From assembly GCA_003695135.1 (NCBI GenBank), contig RFIR01000002.1:1-6235 (forward strand): DNA of 6,235 nucleotides. The letters are read 5' to 3'. Made by a program: the position numbers and the translations under genes. This stretch comes from Alphaproteobacteria bacterium (GTDB lineage: Bacteria; Pseudomonadota; Alphaproteobacteria; Rhodobacterales; Rhodobacteraceae). Positions within the stretch are counted from its first letter, which is position 1. Each line of letters begins with the position of its first letter. Positions 1 through 4,507 of the stretch are shown here, in pieces. Below the pieces are notes generated by a model. It ran no database searches, had not been told where the DNA came from, and was given only the letters and a program-made list of their open reading frames with translations.

Positions 1-1
1 C

Positions 2-226
2 ATCCCCTACTACCCGATCCGGCTGGTGGCGGAAAAGGCGATGCTGGGCCGGTATGTCGAGCGGGCGGAGGCCGAAAGCGGCGTCACCTTCGTCGGCCGG
101 CTCGGCACATATGCCTATCTCGACATGGACGTGACCATCGGCCGGGCGCTGGAGACGGTCGATGCGGTGCTGCCGATGCTGCGCGCGGGCCGGACGCCGC
201 CGGTCTTCGTGCACCGCCCGCTCTGA
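2..226 (+). CDS. glf: UDP-galactopyranose mutase, C-terminal fragment (5' end outside window)
   Basis: Frame 2 is open from the window edge and gives 74 residues before TGA at 224-226. It begins IPYYPIRLVAEKAML and continues with VTFVGRLGTYAYLDMDVTIG. The pattern of a PYYP segment, then a G-R-L-x-x-Y-x-Y-x-D-M block, then a short helix matches the C-terminal end of flavin-dependent UDP-galactopyranose mutase. That cytosolic enzyme interconverts UDP-galactopyranose and UDP-galactofuranose for cell-surface polysaccharides. The Arg in the GRL block and the Asp of the DMD block lie where the family binds substrate diphosphate and FAD (family knowledge). The tail after the last conserved helix, ending TPPVFVHRPL, is somewhat longer than in typical members. 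The N-terminal FAD-binding region is not visible, so activity cannot be judged. No other galactofuranose or glycan gene is in the window, so its operon must lie upstream. Confidence 0.82.
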   Translation: MPYYPIRLVAEKAMLGRYVERAEAESGVTFVGRLGTYAYLDMDVTIGRALETVDAVLPMLRAGRTPPVFVHRPL

Positions 227-240
227 CGGGGCAGGTCCAG

Positions 241-272
241 CGGTTGACAGTGCCGCCCGGCCGCTCAATCCC
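241..272 (+). repeat. 32-base direct repeat, copy 1 (partner at 963-994)
   Basis: Aligned without gaps, 26 of 32 positions match 963-994. The first 16 bases (CGGTTGACAG-Y-GCCGC) differ at one position only. The copy starts 14 bases after the glf stop. Both copies contain TTGACA, and both have an A-T-C-C-C segment at the same distance downstream, so they could be two versions of one promoter or of one mobile or regulatory repeat. Confidence 0.55.
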
Positions 273-294
273 TAGGGCCGGGCCGATCCGGCAC
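250..294 (+). terminator. GC-rich hairpin downstream of glf, possible terminator
   Basis: The core stem pairs CCCGGCC (256-262) with GGCCGGG (276-282) across a 13-base loop. G255-C283 extends it, or an outer helix GTGCCG (250-255) with CGGCAC (289-294) can form with a small bulge. It begins 24 bases after the glf stop, a normal place for a transcription terminator. No T-run follows, so intrinsic termination would be weak or of the kind common in GC-rich genomes. It overlaps the first copy of the 32-base direct repeat. Confidence 0.4.
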
Positions 295-408
295 GGACAG
301 CATGGTACCGGCGGAGGCCAGGCAGGCGATGCCCTCACGACGGGAAACGCCAGTCCCGTTCGGCTTTCTCAGGCACCGCGGAATGCGGCGCTGGCAAGGT
401 TTTCGCTG

Positions 409-528
409 ATTTTCACCTTTGATTGACAGAGCCCCTGCGAAACTCCACCGACCAGACCCGGGCGTTCCGCTTGGGCACCACGAAATTGTGACGCCACAAG
501 CGTTCTTTTTATTTTCACTGTTGATTGA
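409..528 (+). repeat. 18-base direct repeat pair (409-426, 511-528)
   Basis: ATTTTCACCTTTGATTGA at 409-426 recurs as ATTTTCACTGTTGATTGA at 511-528, with two mismatches, 102 bases apart. The heptamer TTGATTG inside it also occurs at 535-541 and 651-657, giving four copies in about 240 bases. The second copy leads directly into the AT-rich tandem unit, so the first may be the remnant of another, degenerate unit. Confidence 0.5.
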
Positions 529-744
529 TAAATATTGATTGGGGAATTATTTTCTAATTATTTTACGCGTGGGTGATCATGATCCCTGCAAAACCTGGTG
601 CATTCAGGGCATCCGCCTGCATCCGTGTTTTGCAGGGGTCTCGATAAATATTGATTGGTGGAATTATTTTCCAATTACTTTACATACACGCAATCGCTAT
701 CCCTGCCGATCCTTGCATATTCGCGGGCTTCGCCTGCGCCTTCC
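527..744 (+). repeat. Two-copy AT-rich tandem repeat (unit about 102-116 bases)
   Basis: Copy 1 is about 527-642 and copy 2 about 643-744. The first 40-41 bases (527-566 and 643-683) are nearly identical: both begin GATAAATATTGATTGG and end in TTTAC, differing by one single-base indel and a few substitutions. The second halves are more diverged but still align: ATCCCTGC at 582-589 and 699-706, and a GGGC-WTC-CGCCTGC-like segment near 607-620 and 725-737. Copy 1 also contains a strong inverted repeat (581-640) that copy 2 has mostly lost. The AT content is out of keeping with the genome. I do not recognise the family. A decayed MITE-like element, or a doubled regulatory region, are both possible. 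Confidence 0.7.
581..640. repeat. Long inverted repeat inside tandem copy 1
   Basis: CCCTGCAAAAC at 584-594 is exactly complementary to GTTTTGCAGGG at 627-637. Pairing extends outward with one T-G wobble (583/638), then A582-T639 and G581-C640, giving 14 pairs around a 32-base loop. A shorter perfect palindrome, GATCATGATC, overlaps its left foot at 575-584. No T-tract follows. It could be a hairpin in RNA, a cruciform, or the terminal repeats of a very small element. Confidence 0.6.
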
Positions 745-824
745 GTAGGGTGCGCATTCATAGCGCACCTTTGCACGCAGTTGCACCGGGCGTTGTGACG
801 GTGCGCAATGAATGCGCACCCTAC
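745..824. repeat. REPIN-like element: two inverted GTAG-type REP hairpins
   Basis: Left REP (745-769): GTAG (745-748), then stem GGTGCGC (749-755), a 7-base loop and GCGCACC (763-769). Right REP (800-824): GGTGCGC (800-806), a 7-base loop, GCGCACC (814-820), then CTAC (821-824), the complement of GTAG. The two 25-base arms are reverse complements at 24 of 25 positions and are separated by 30 bases. A GTAG foot plus an imperfect palindrome is the defining form of REP sequences handled by REP-associated tyrosine transposases (RAYT/TnpA-REP), and two inverted REPs with a short spacer are the REPIN/BIME form. No RAYT gene is in the window, so it would be mobilised in trans. Family assignment rests on architecture, not on a database match. 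Confidence 0.75.
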
Positions 825-962
825 AGACCGAGCGAGGCGGTCGGGCGTATCCAGTTCAGGCCGGCAAACCAGCTCCCGCGCAATCCTGCACGCCACGCCG
901 GTCTTCGCGGGTTGCGACGAGATCGCCTGCAACGGCCACCAGGGCCGGGACATTCCCTGCCC

Positions 963-994
963 CGGTTGACAGCGCCGCATGCCGGCTCCATCCC
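963..994 (+). promoter_or_regulatory. TTGACA-containing repeat copy 2, candidate promoter for the hydratase operon
   Basis: This is the partner of 241-272, 26 bases upstream of the hydratase start. TTGACA (966-971) matches a sigma-70 -35 box exactly. At 17-base spacing the -10 position reads CATCCC, which is a poor match, although alphaproteobacterial -10 boxes are often weak. Its position before a three-gene unit makes a promoter plausible. The existence of a similar copy after glf makes a dispersed repeat equally possible. Confidence 0.35.
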
Positions 995-1019
995 GGGAAC
1001 ACCGGATGTGGAGGCAGGG

Positions 1020-1502
1020 ATGGCAGGAACAATCGACGTGGCGGAGCTGGAGGCGCTGAGGGGAAGCGAGGTCGGCCGCTCGCGCTGGTTCACGCTCGAC
1101 CAGCCACGGATCGATGCCTTCGCCGGCATCACCGAGGATGACTATTTCATCCACACCGATCCCGACCGCGCCGCCGCCGAATCGCCCTTCGGCGGCACCA
1201 TCGCGCATGGCTTCCTGACCCTGTCGCTGCTCTCGGCCATGGCCTATGACGCCCTGCCGACGGTCAGGGGCCGGCGCTGGCAGGTCAATTACGGTTTCGA
1301 CCGTATCCGCTTCGTCGCCCCGGTGCCGTCGGGCGCACGGGTGCGCGGCATCTTCGCACTCGTGGCACTGACCCGCGACGCCCCCGACCAGATCTCGCTG
1401 CGCCATGCGGTGACGGTGGAGATCGAGAACGCCCCGCGCCCGGCCATCGCCGCCGAGTGGCTGACCCGCATCTGGGGCGATTTCGACGGAGCGCCGGCAT
1501 GA
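1020..1502 (+). CDS. MaoC/NodN-like enoyl-CoA hydratase-type dehydratase
   Basis: The product is 160 residues, the usual length for single-hotdog MaoC-family dehydratases, which hydrate 2-enoyl-CoA to 3-hydroxyacyl-CoA in the cytosol. The start is ATG at 1020: GGAGG at 1010-1014 sits five bases upstream, and longer versions would read through the REPIN. Residues 34-45 (FAGITEDDYFIH) correspond to the hydratase motif D-x-N-P-x-H, with Asp40 and His45 as the catalytic pair and Tyr42-Phe43 replacing Asn-Pro. NodN-type members likewise have aromatic residues there. GGTIAHGFLTLSLL at 58-71 is the following conserved helix and is typical of the NodN branch. The stop overlaps the next ATG by four bases (ATGA), so translation is probably coupled. 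It lies in one unit with an acyl-CoA dehydrogenase, which fits a role in CoA-thioester catabolism. The exact substrate is unknown. Confidence 0.85.
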   Translation: MAGTIDVAELEALRGSEVGRSRWFTLDQPRIDAFAGITEDDYFIHTDPDRAAAESPFGGTIAHGFLTLSLLSAMAYDALPTVRGRRWQVNYGFDRIRFVAPVPSGARVRGIFALVALTRDAPDQISLRHAVTVEIENAPRPAIAAEWLTRIWGDFDGAPA

Positions 1503-2293
1503 GAGCCTGTCTGCTGTCCCTCCTGCTCGCGCTTCTCGCCCTGCCAGCCACGGCCTGCGGCGGGCGCGAGCGCTGCAAGGTCGCCGAAGGCTACTACCTC
1601 GCCCTGCCGCCGCCGCAATGGGACGGCCATACGCCGCTGCCGGTGGTCGTCTTCATCCATGGCTGGAATTCCTCGCCCGAAGGCATGCTGCGCAACCGCG
1701 CGCTGATCGGCGCGCTGCACCGGCGCGGGGTGATGCTGGTGCTGCCCTGGGCGCAGAGGGGCTACTGGCGCCAGATCGGCCCCGGCCGGGCCGAGCCGGG
1801 GCGCGACGAGGCCGCCTATATCCGCCGCATCATGGCCGATCTCGCCCGGCGCTGGCCCATCGACCGCGGCCGCATCCTCGCCTCGGGCTTCTCGCGCGGG
1901 GCCTCGCTGGTGTGGAACCTCGCCTGCTACACGCGCGGTCTCTTCACCGCCTACGCGCCGATCTCGGGCGGGTTCTGGCACGACACGCCGGCCAGCTGTC
2001 CCGCCGGCCCGGTCCGGCTGCGCCACATCCACGGCCGCCGCGACCGGGTGGTCGCCTATGACCGGCAGGGGATCTACGATTCCGCCCCGATCCCGGACGG
2101 GCTGGCGCTGCTGGCCCGCCACGATCGCTGCAGGCCCTTTCCACCCGCGCGCAAGCGTGGCCGACTCGCCTGCGCCCGCGCCAGATGTGCCACCGGCGCG
2201 CTGGAGATCTGCCTGCATGATGGCGGCCATTCCATCCCGGCCGAATGGGTGGCAGAAGGGTATGACTGGATGATCCGGATCACGGGGGAATGA
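1499..2293 (+). CDS. Secreted alpha/beta hydrolase, PHB depolymerase/LpqC-like esterase
   Basis: The product is 264 residues. Residues 1-19 form a signal peptide (MRACL, a leucine-rich core, then PATA), with likely signal peptidase I cleavage at ATA|C20. HGW at 54-56 is the oxyanion-loop motif. GFSRGA at 130-135 is the nucleophile elbow with Ser132. Asp182 in GRRDRVV and His244 in DGGHSIP complete a plausible Ser-Asp-His triad. The order and spacing match the polyhydroxybutyrate depolymerase/feruloyl esterase-like group (LpqC, COG3509 type). Eight cysteines remain after cleavage (20, 26, 143, 167, 211, 225, 230, 238), suggesting disulfides and a periplasmic or extracellular location. The start ATG overlaps the hydratase stop and has GGAG at 1488-1491. 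It might release hydroxy acids from esters or polyesters for the intracellular enzymes of the same operon, but the substrate is not shown by the sequence. Confidence 0.8.
   Translation: MRACLLSLLLALLALPATACGGRERCKVAEGYYLALPPPQWDGHTPLPVVVFIHGWNSSPEGMLRNRALIGALHRRGVMLVLPWAQRGYWRQIGPGRAEPGRDEAAYIRRIMADLARRWPIDRGRILASGFSRGASLVWNLACYTRGLFTAYAPISGGFWHDTPASCPAGPVRLRHIHGRRDRVVAYDRQGIYDSAPIPDGLALLARHDRCRPFPPARKRGRLACARARCATGALEICLHDGGHSIPAEWVAEGYDWMIRITGE
2284..2288 (+). promoter_or_regulatory. Ribosome binding site deciding the acyl-CoA dehydrogenase start
   Basis: GGGGG at 2284-2288 lies seven bases before ATG 2296 but only one base before the alternative ATG at 2290 that overlaps the previous stop. 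The kinase gene has almost the same initiation context: GGGGG at 4497-4501, then a spacer ending TGACG, then ATG at 4508. This parallel favours 2296. Confidence 0.5.
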
Positions 2294-2295
2294 CG

Positions 2296-3528
2296 ATGGA
2301 TCTTGGCGTAACCGACCGGGTGCGGCCTCTGATCGCGCAGGTGCGCACCATGGTGCAGGAGGAGATCGCGCCGCTCGATGCCGAATATCATGCCGAGATC
2401 GGCAAGACCGGCAACCGCTTCGAGTTCACCCCGCGCATGACCGAGATCCTCGAGGGTCTGAAGGCGAAGGCCCGCGCGCGGGGGCTGTGGAACTTCTTCC
2501 TGACCGACAGCGAGAAGGGCCAGGGCCTGACGACGGTGGAATACGCCTATCTGGCCGAGGAGATGGGCAAGGTGCCGCTGGCGGCGGAGGTGTTCAACTG
2601 CTCGGCCCCCGATACCGGCAACATGGAGGTTCTGGAACGTTTCGGCAACGAGGCGCAGCAGGAACGCTGGCTGACCCCGCTTCTGAACGGCGAGATCCGC
2701 TCGGCCTATCTGATGACCGAGCCCGATCAGGCCTCGTCGGATGCCACCAACATCGCCATGTCCTGCGTCCGCGACGGCAAGGATTACGTGCTCAACGGCG
2801 AGAAATGGTGGGCCTCGGGCGCCGGCGATCCGCGCTGCAAGGTCTATATCGTCATGGTGCGCACCGGCGGCGAGGAGGTGTCGAAGCACCGGCGCCACTC
2901 GATGATCATCGTCCCCGCCGACACGCCGGGCATCGAGCTGCTGCGCGCGATGGAGGTCTATGGCCATGACGATGCCCCGCATGGCCACATGCATATCCGC
3001 TTCACCGATGTTCGGGTGCCGGCGGAAAACCTCATCCTCGGCGAGGGGCGCGGCTTCGAGATCGCGCAGGGCAGGCTGGGACCGGGGCGCATCCATCACT
3101 GCATGCGCGCCATCGGCCAGGCCGAGGCGGCGCTGGAGCGCATGTGCCGCCGCGCGGTGGCGCGCGAGGCGTTCGGCAAGCCGCTCGCCCAGCTCGGTGC
3201 CAATCACGACATCATCGCCGAGTGCCGGATGGAGATCGAGATGGCCCGGCTGCTATGCCTCAAGACCGCCTGGATGATGGATCAGGGCGATGCACGCGCC
3301 GCCGCGCCCTGGATCAGCCAGATCAAGGTGGTCGCGCCCCGGGTGGCGCTGAAGGTGATCGACGAGGCGGTGCAGATGCATGGCGGCATGGGCGTCAGCC
3401 AGGACACGCCGCTGGCCATCGCCTGGACGCATGTGCGAACGCTGCGGCTGGCCGACGGGCCGGATGCGGTGCATCGCCGCCAGATCGCCCGTGCCGAGCT
3501 CAAGCCCTACACCAACGAGAGGGTTTAG
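2296..3528 (+). CDS. ACAD10/11-like acyl-CoA dehydrogenase family protein
   Basis: The product is 410 residues, a full-length acyl-CoA dehydrogenase: helical N-terminal domain, central beta domain with the FAD motif YLMTEP (138-143) followed by QASSDATNI, and a C-terminal helical domain. GRIHHCMRAIGQAEAAL, REAFGKPLAQ, QMHGGMGVSQD and RLADGPDAVHR are signatures of the ACAD10/ACAD11 branch. At the position of the usual catalytic Glu (YEGT in medium-chain enzymes) this protein has Asp387 in LADGPD, as in that branch. Members act on 4-hydroxyacyl-CoA after phosphorylation by a kinase that is fused in mammals and encoded separately here (4508-5542). Alternatively it could be an ordinary alpha,beta-dehydrogenase for an unknown acyl-CoA. 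It follows the hydrolase almost without a gap. ATG 2290 is a possible but less likely start, adding two residues. Confidence 0.9.
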   Translation: MDLGVTDRVRPLIAQVRTMVQEEIAPLDAEYHAEIGKTGNRFEFTPRMTEILEGLKAKARARGLWNFFLTDSEKGQGLTTVEYAYLAEEMGKVPLAAEVFNCSAPDTGNMEVLERFGNEAQQERWLTPLLNGEIRSAYLMTEPDQASSDATNIAMSCVRDGKDYVLNGEKWWASGAGDPRCKVYIVMVRTGGEEVSKHRRHSMIIVPADTPGIELLRAMEVYGHDDAPHGHMHIRFTDVRVPAENLILGEGRGFEIAQGRLGPGRIHHCMRAIGQAEAALERMCRRAVAREAFGKPLAQLGANHDIIAECRMEIEMARLLCLKTAWMMDQGDARAAAPWISQIKVVAPRVALKVIDEAVQMHGGMGVSQDTPLAIAWTHVRTLRLADGPDAVHRRQIARAELKPYTNERV

Positions 3529-3546
3529 CGAATATCGTGCCTGAGG

Positions 3547-3664
3547 GGGTTCACCGTAGCGTCCAGCGCAAGGGCAGGCGATCGCCCGGGTGGGCGCGAA
3601 TGCGCCCGCCATCGGGCGGGCGGGCGCATGCCCGGTTCGCTTCGCGCCCCGGGCGGGTGAACCC
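3547..3664 (+). other. Long imperfect hairpin, candidate structured RNA or cruciform
   Basis: Four helices stack into one 118-base structure. H1: GGGTTCACC (3547-3555) with GGTGAACCC (3656-3664). H2: CGCCCGGG (3583-3590) with CCCGGGCG (3648-3655). H3: GCGCGAA (3594-3600) with TTCGCGC (3641-3647). H4: TGCGCCCGCC (3601-3610) with GGCGGGCGCA (3619-3628), closing an 8-base loop. All 34 pairs are Watson-Crick. On the 3' side H3, H2 and H1 are contiguous; on the 5' side H2 and H3 are separated by TGG, and H1 and H2 by 27 bases; a 12-base bulge (3629-3640) follows H4. There is no T-tract, so it is not a classical terminator, though it could end or attenuate transcription of the upstream operon. It matches no riboswitch I know. 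Confidence 0.6.
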
Positions 3665-3820
3665 GACGGTGACCGGTATGCATCACCGGATCGACGCCGA
3701 TGATCACCACCCCGGTTTCGCATTTCCGCCGCCCGGGCATGGCGTGATGGCCGTGTCGGCTGCCGGATTGCCGATGGCCGACACAGGCCTGACGCCCCGC
3801 ACCCGAGGCAGGGCTGGCTG
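3665..3820 (+). other. Leader region of the phosphatase gene with small hairpins
   Basis: This stretch has two further stems: CGGTGA (3667-3672) with TCACCG (3683-3688), and GTGTCGGC (3753-3760) with GCCGACAC (3777-3784), the latter 36 bases before the phosphatase start. I see no convincing sigma-70 promoter. A 47-codon open frame (3678-3821) ends in the phosphatase start codon, but it has no ribosome binding site and is not called. The ribosome binding site for the phosphatase is probably AGGG at 3810-3813. Confidence 0.4.
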
Positions 3821-4477
3821 ATGGGCGCGCTGATCCTCGTCCGCCACGGCCAGGCGAGCTTCGGGACCGAGAATTACGACCGGCTGAGCCCGCTCGGCCA
3901 TCAGCAGGCGGAATGGCTGGGCGAGTATTTCGCCGCCCACGGGCTGCGCTTCGAGCGGGCGATTCGCGGCGCCCTGCGCCGCCACCGCGAAACCGCCGAG
4001 GGCATCGCGCGCGTGCTCAGGCTGCCGGAATTCGCCATCGACCCGCGGCTGGACGAATTCCAGTCCCGCGCGCTGGTCGAGGAATACGCCCTTGCCACCG
4101 GCGCCGCCCCGCCCTCGGGCCGCGAGGGCTTCCTCCAGCATTTTCCGGAAGTGCTGGCGCGCTGGGAGGCGGGCGTGATCGGGTCCGAGGCCCCGGAGCG
4201 CTACCAGTCGTTCCAGGCCCGCGTCGATGCCGCCATCGCCGACGCGTATCAGCCCGGGCACAATACGCTGGTGGTGACCTCGGGCGGGGTGATCGGCGTG
4301 ACGCTGCGTCGGGTGCTGGGGCTCGACATCACCGCCACCGCCGAGCTGATGCTGGCGATCCACAATGCCAGCGTGCACAGGCTGGACTGGGAAGGCGGCA
4401 AGCTGCGCCTGACGCTGTTCAACGCCAGCCCGCATCTCGACCCGGTCGAGCGGATCCATGCCCGCACCTTCATCTGA
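3821..4477 (+). CDS. Histidine phosphatase (phosphoglycerate mutase-like) family protein, second His replaced
   Basis: The product is 218 residues with the N-terminal LVRHGQ motif (residues 6-11), where His9 is the phospho-accepting histidine of the histidine phosphatase superfamily. The middle has RHRETAEGI (about 54-62), matching the conserved second-Arg region, and LDEFQ, near where an acidic residue assists catalysis. The C-terminal motif normally read as H-G-G is VVTSGGVIGV here, so Ser154 takes the place of the second catalytic His. I believe TSGG is a recurring variant in proteobacterial members, which would make it a distinct subgroup rather than a decayed gene; the rest is intact. 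It precedes the kinase by 30 bases and is probably co-transcribed with it. It may act on a phosphorylated CoA intermediate, a small metabolite, or bind without catalysis. The substrate is unknown. Confidence 0.85.
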   Translation: MGALILVRHGQASFGTENYDRLSPLGHQQAEWLGEYFAAHGLRFERAIRGALRRHRETAEGIARVLRLPEFAIDPRLDEFQSRALVEEYALATGAAPPSGREGFLQHFPEVLARWEAGVIGSEAPERYQSFQARVDAAIADAYQPGHNTLVVTSGGVIGVTLRRVLGLDITATAELMLAIHNASVHRLDWEGGKLRLTLFNASPHLDPVERIHARTFI

Positions 4478-4507
4478 GACCACGAAGCGACCAACCGGGG
4501 GCTGACG

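Larger units (their letters stand above)
227..1019. other. Long repeat-rich intergenic region between glf and the hydratase gene
   Basis: About 790 bases carry no credible gene on either strand. Open frames here either run antisense through the neighbouring hydratase or cross obvious DNA repeats. From left to right it holds a GC-rich hairpin (250-294), an 18-base repeat (409-426 and 511-528), an AT-rich tandem duplication (527-744), a REPIN-like element (745-824), a stretch at 825-960 with nothing I recognise, and a TTGACA-containing repeat (963-994) just before the next gene. Composition is uneven: 500-690 is strikingly AT-rich against GC-rich flanks, which suggests acquired or selfish DNA, or a regulatory island. 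Confidence 0.75.

Noticed and set aside
581..640. Integron attC site
   Set aside because: The arms resemble attC ends only superficially: the right arm GTTTTGC does not fit the GTTRRRY core, and no integrase or cassette follows.
539..748. A 69-residue open frame with two similar halves
   Set aside because: The protein repeat only mirrors the DNA tandem duplication; no ribosome binding site and no known domain.
527..824. CRISPR array
   Set aside because: Only two repeats, diverged and over 100 bases long, with no unique spacers and no cas genes.
651..1019. A longer hydratase protein with an N-terminal extension of about 120 residues
   Set aside because: The extension translates the AT-rich repeat and the REPIN, while GGAGG at 1010-1014 gives a well-spaced start at 1020 and the family length is then normal.
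675..1406. A minus-strand open frame across the hydratase gene and the REPIN
   Set aside because: It runs through the repeat element and antisense to the hydratase, with no ribosome binding site or recognisable motif.
1541..1561. Lipoprotein signal in the hydrolase (Cys20 after the signal peptide)
   Set aside because: The -3 residue is Ala in ATA|C rather than Leu/Val/Ile, so ordinary signal peptidase I cleavage fits better.
2290..2295. Acyl-CoA dehydrogenase starting at ATG 2290 by ATGA overlap
   Set aside because: GGGGG would be only one base from that codon. ATG 2296 has good spacing and the same context as the kinase start. The earlier start remains possible.
3547..3664. Known riboswitch class
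   Set aside because: I could not match any conserved riboswitch core; the element is essentially one long hairpin.
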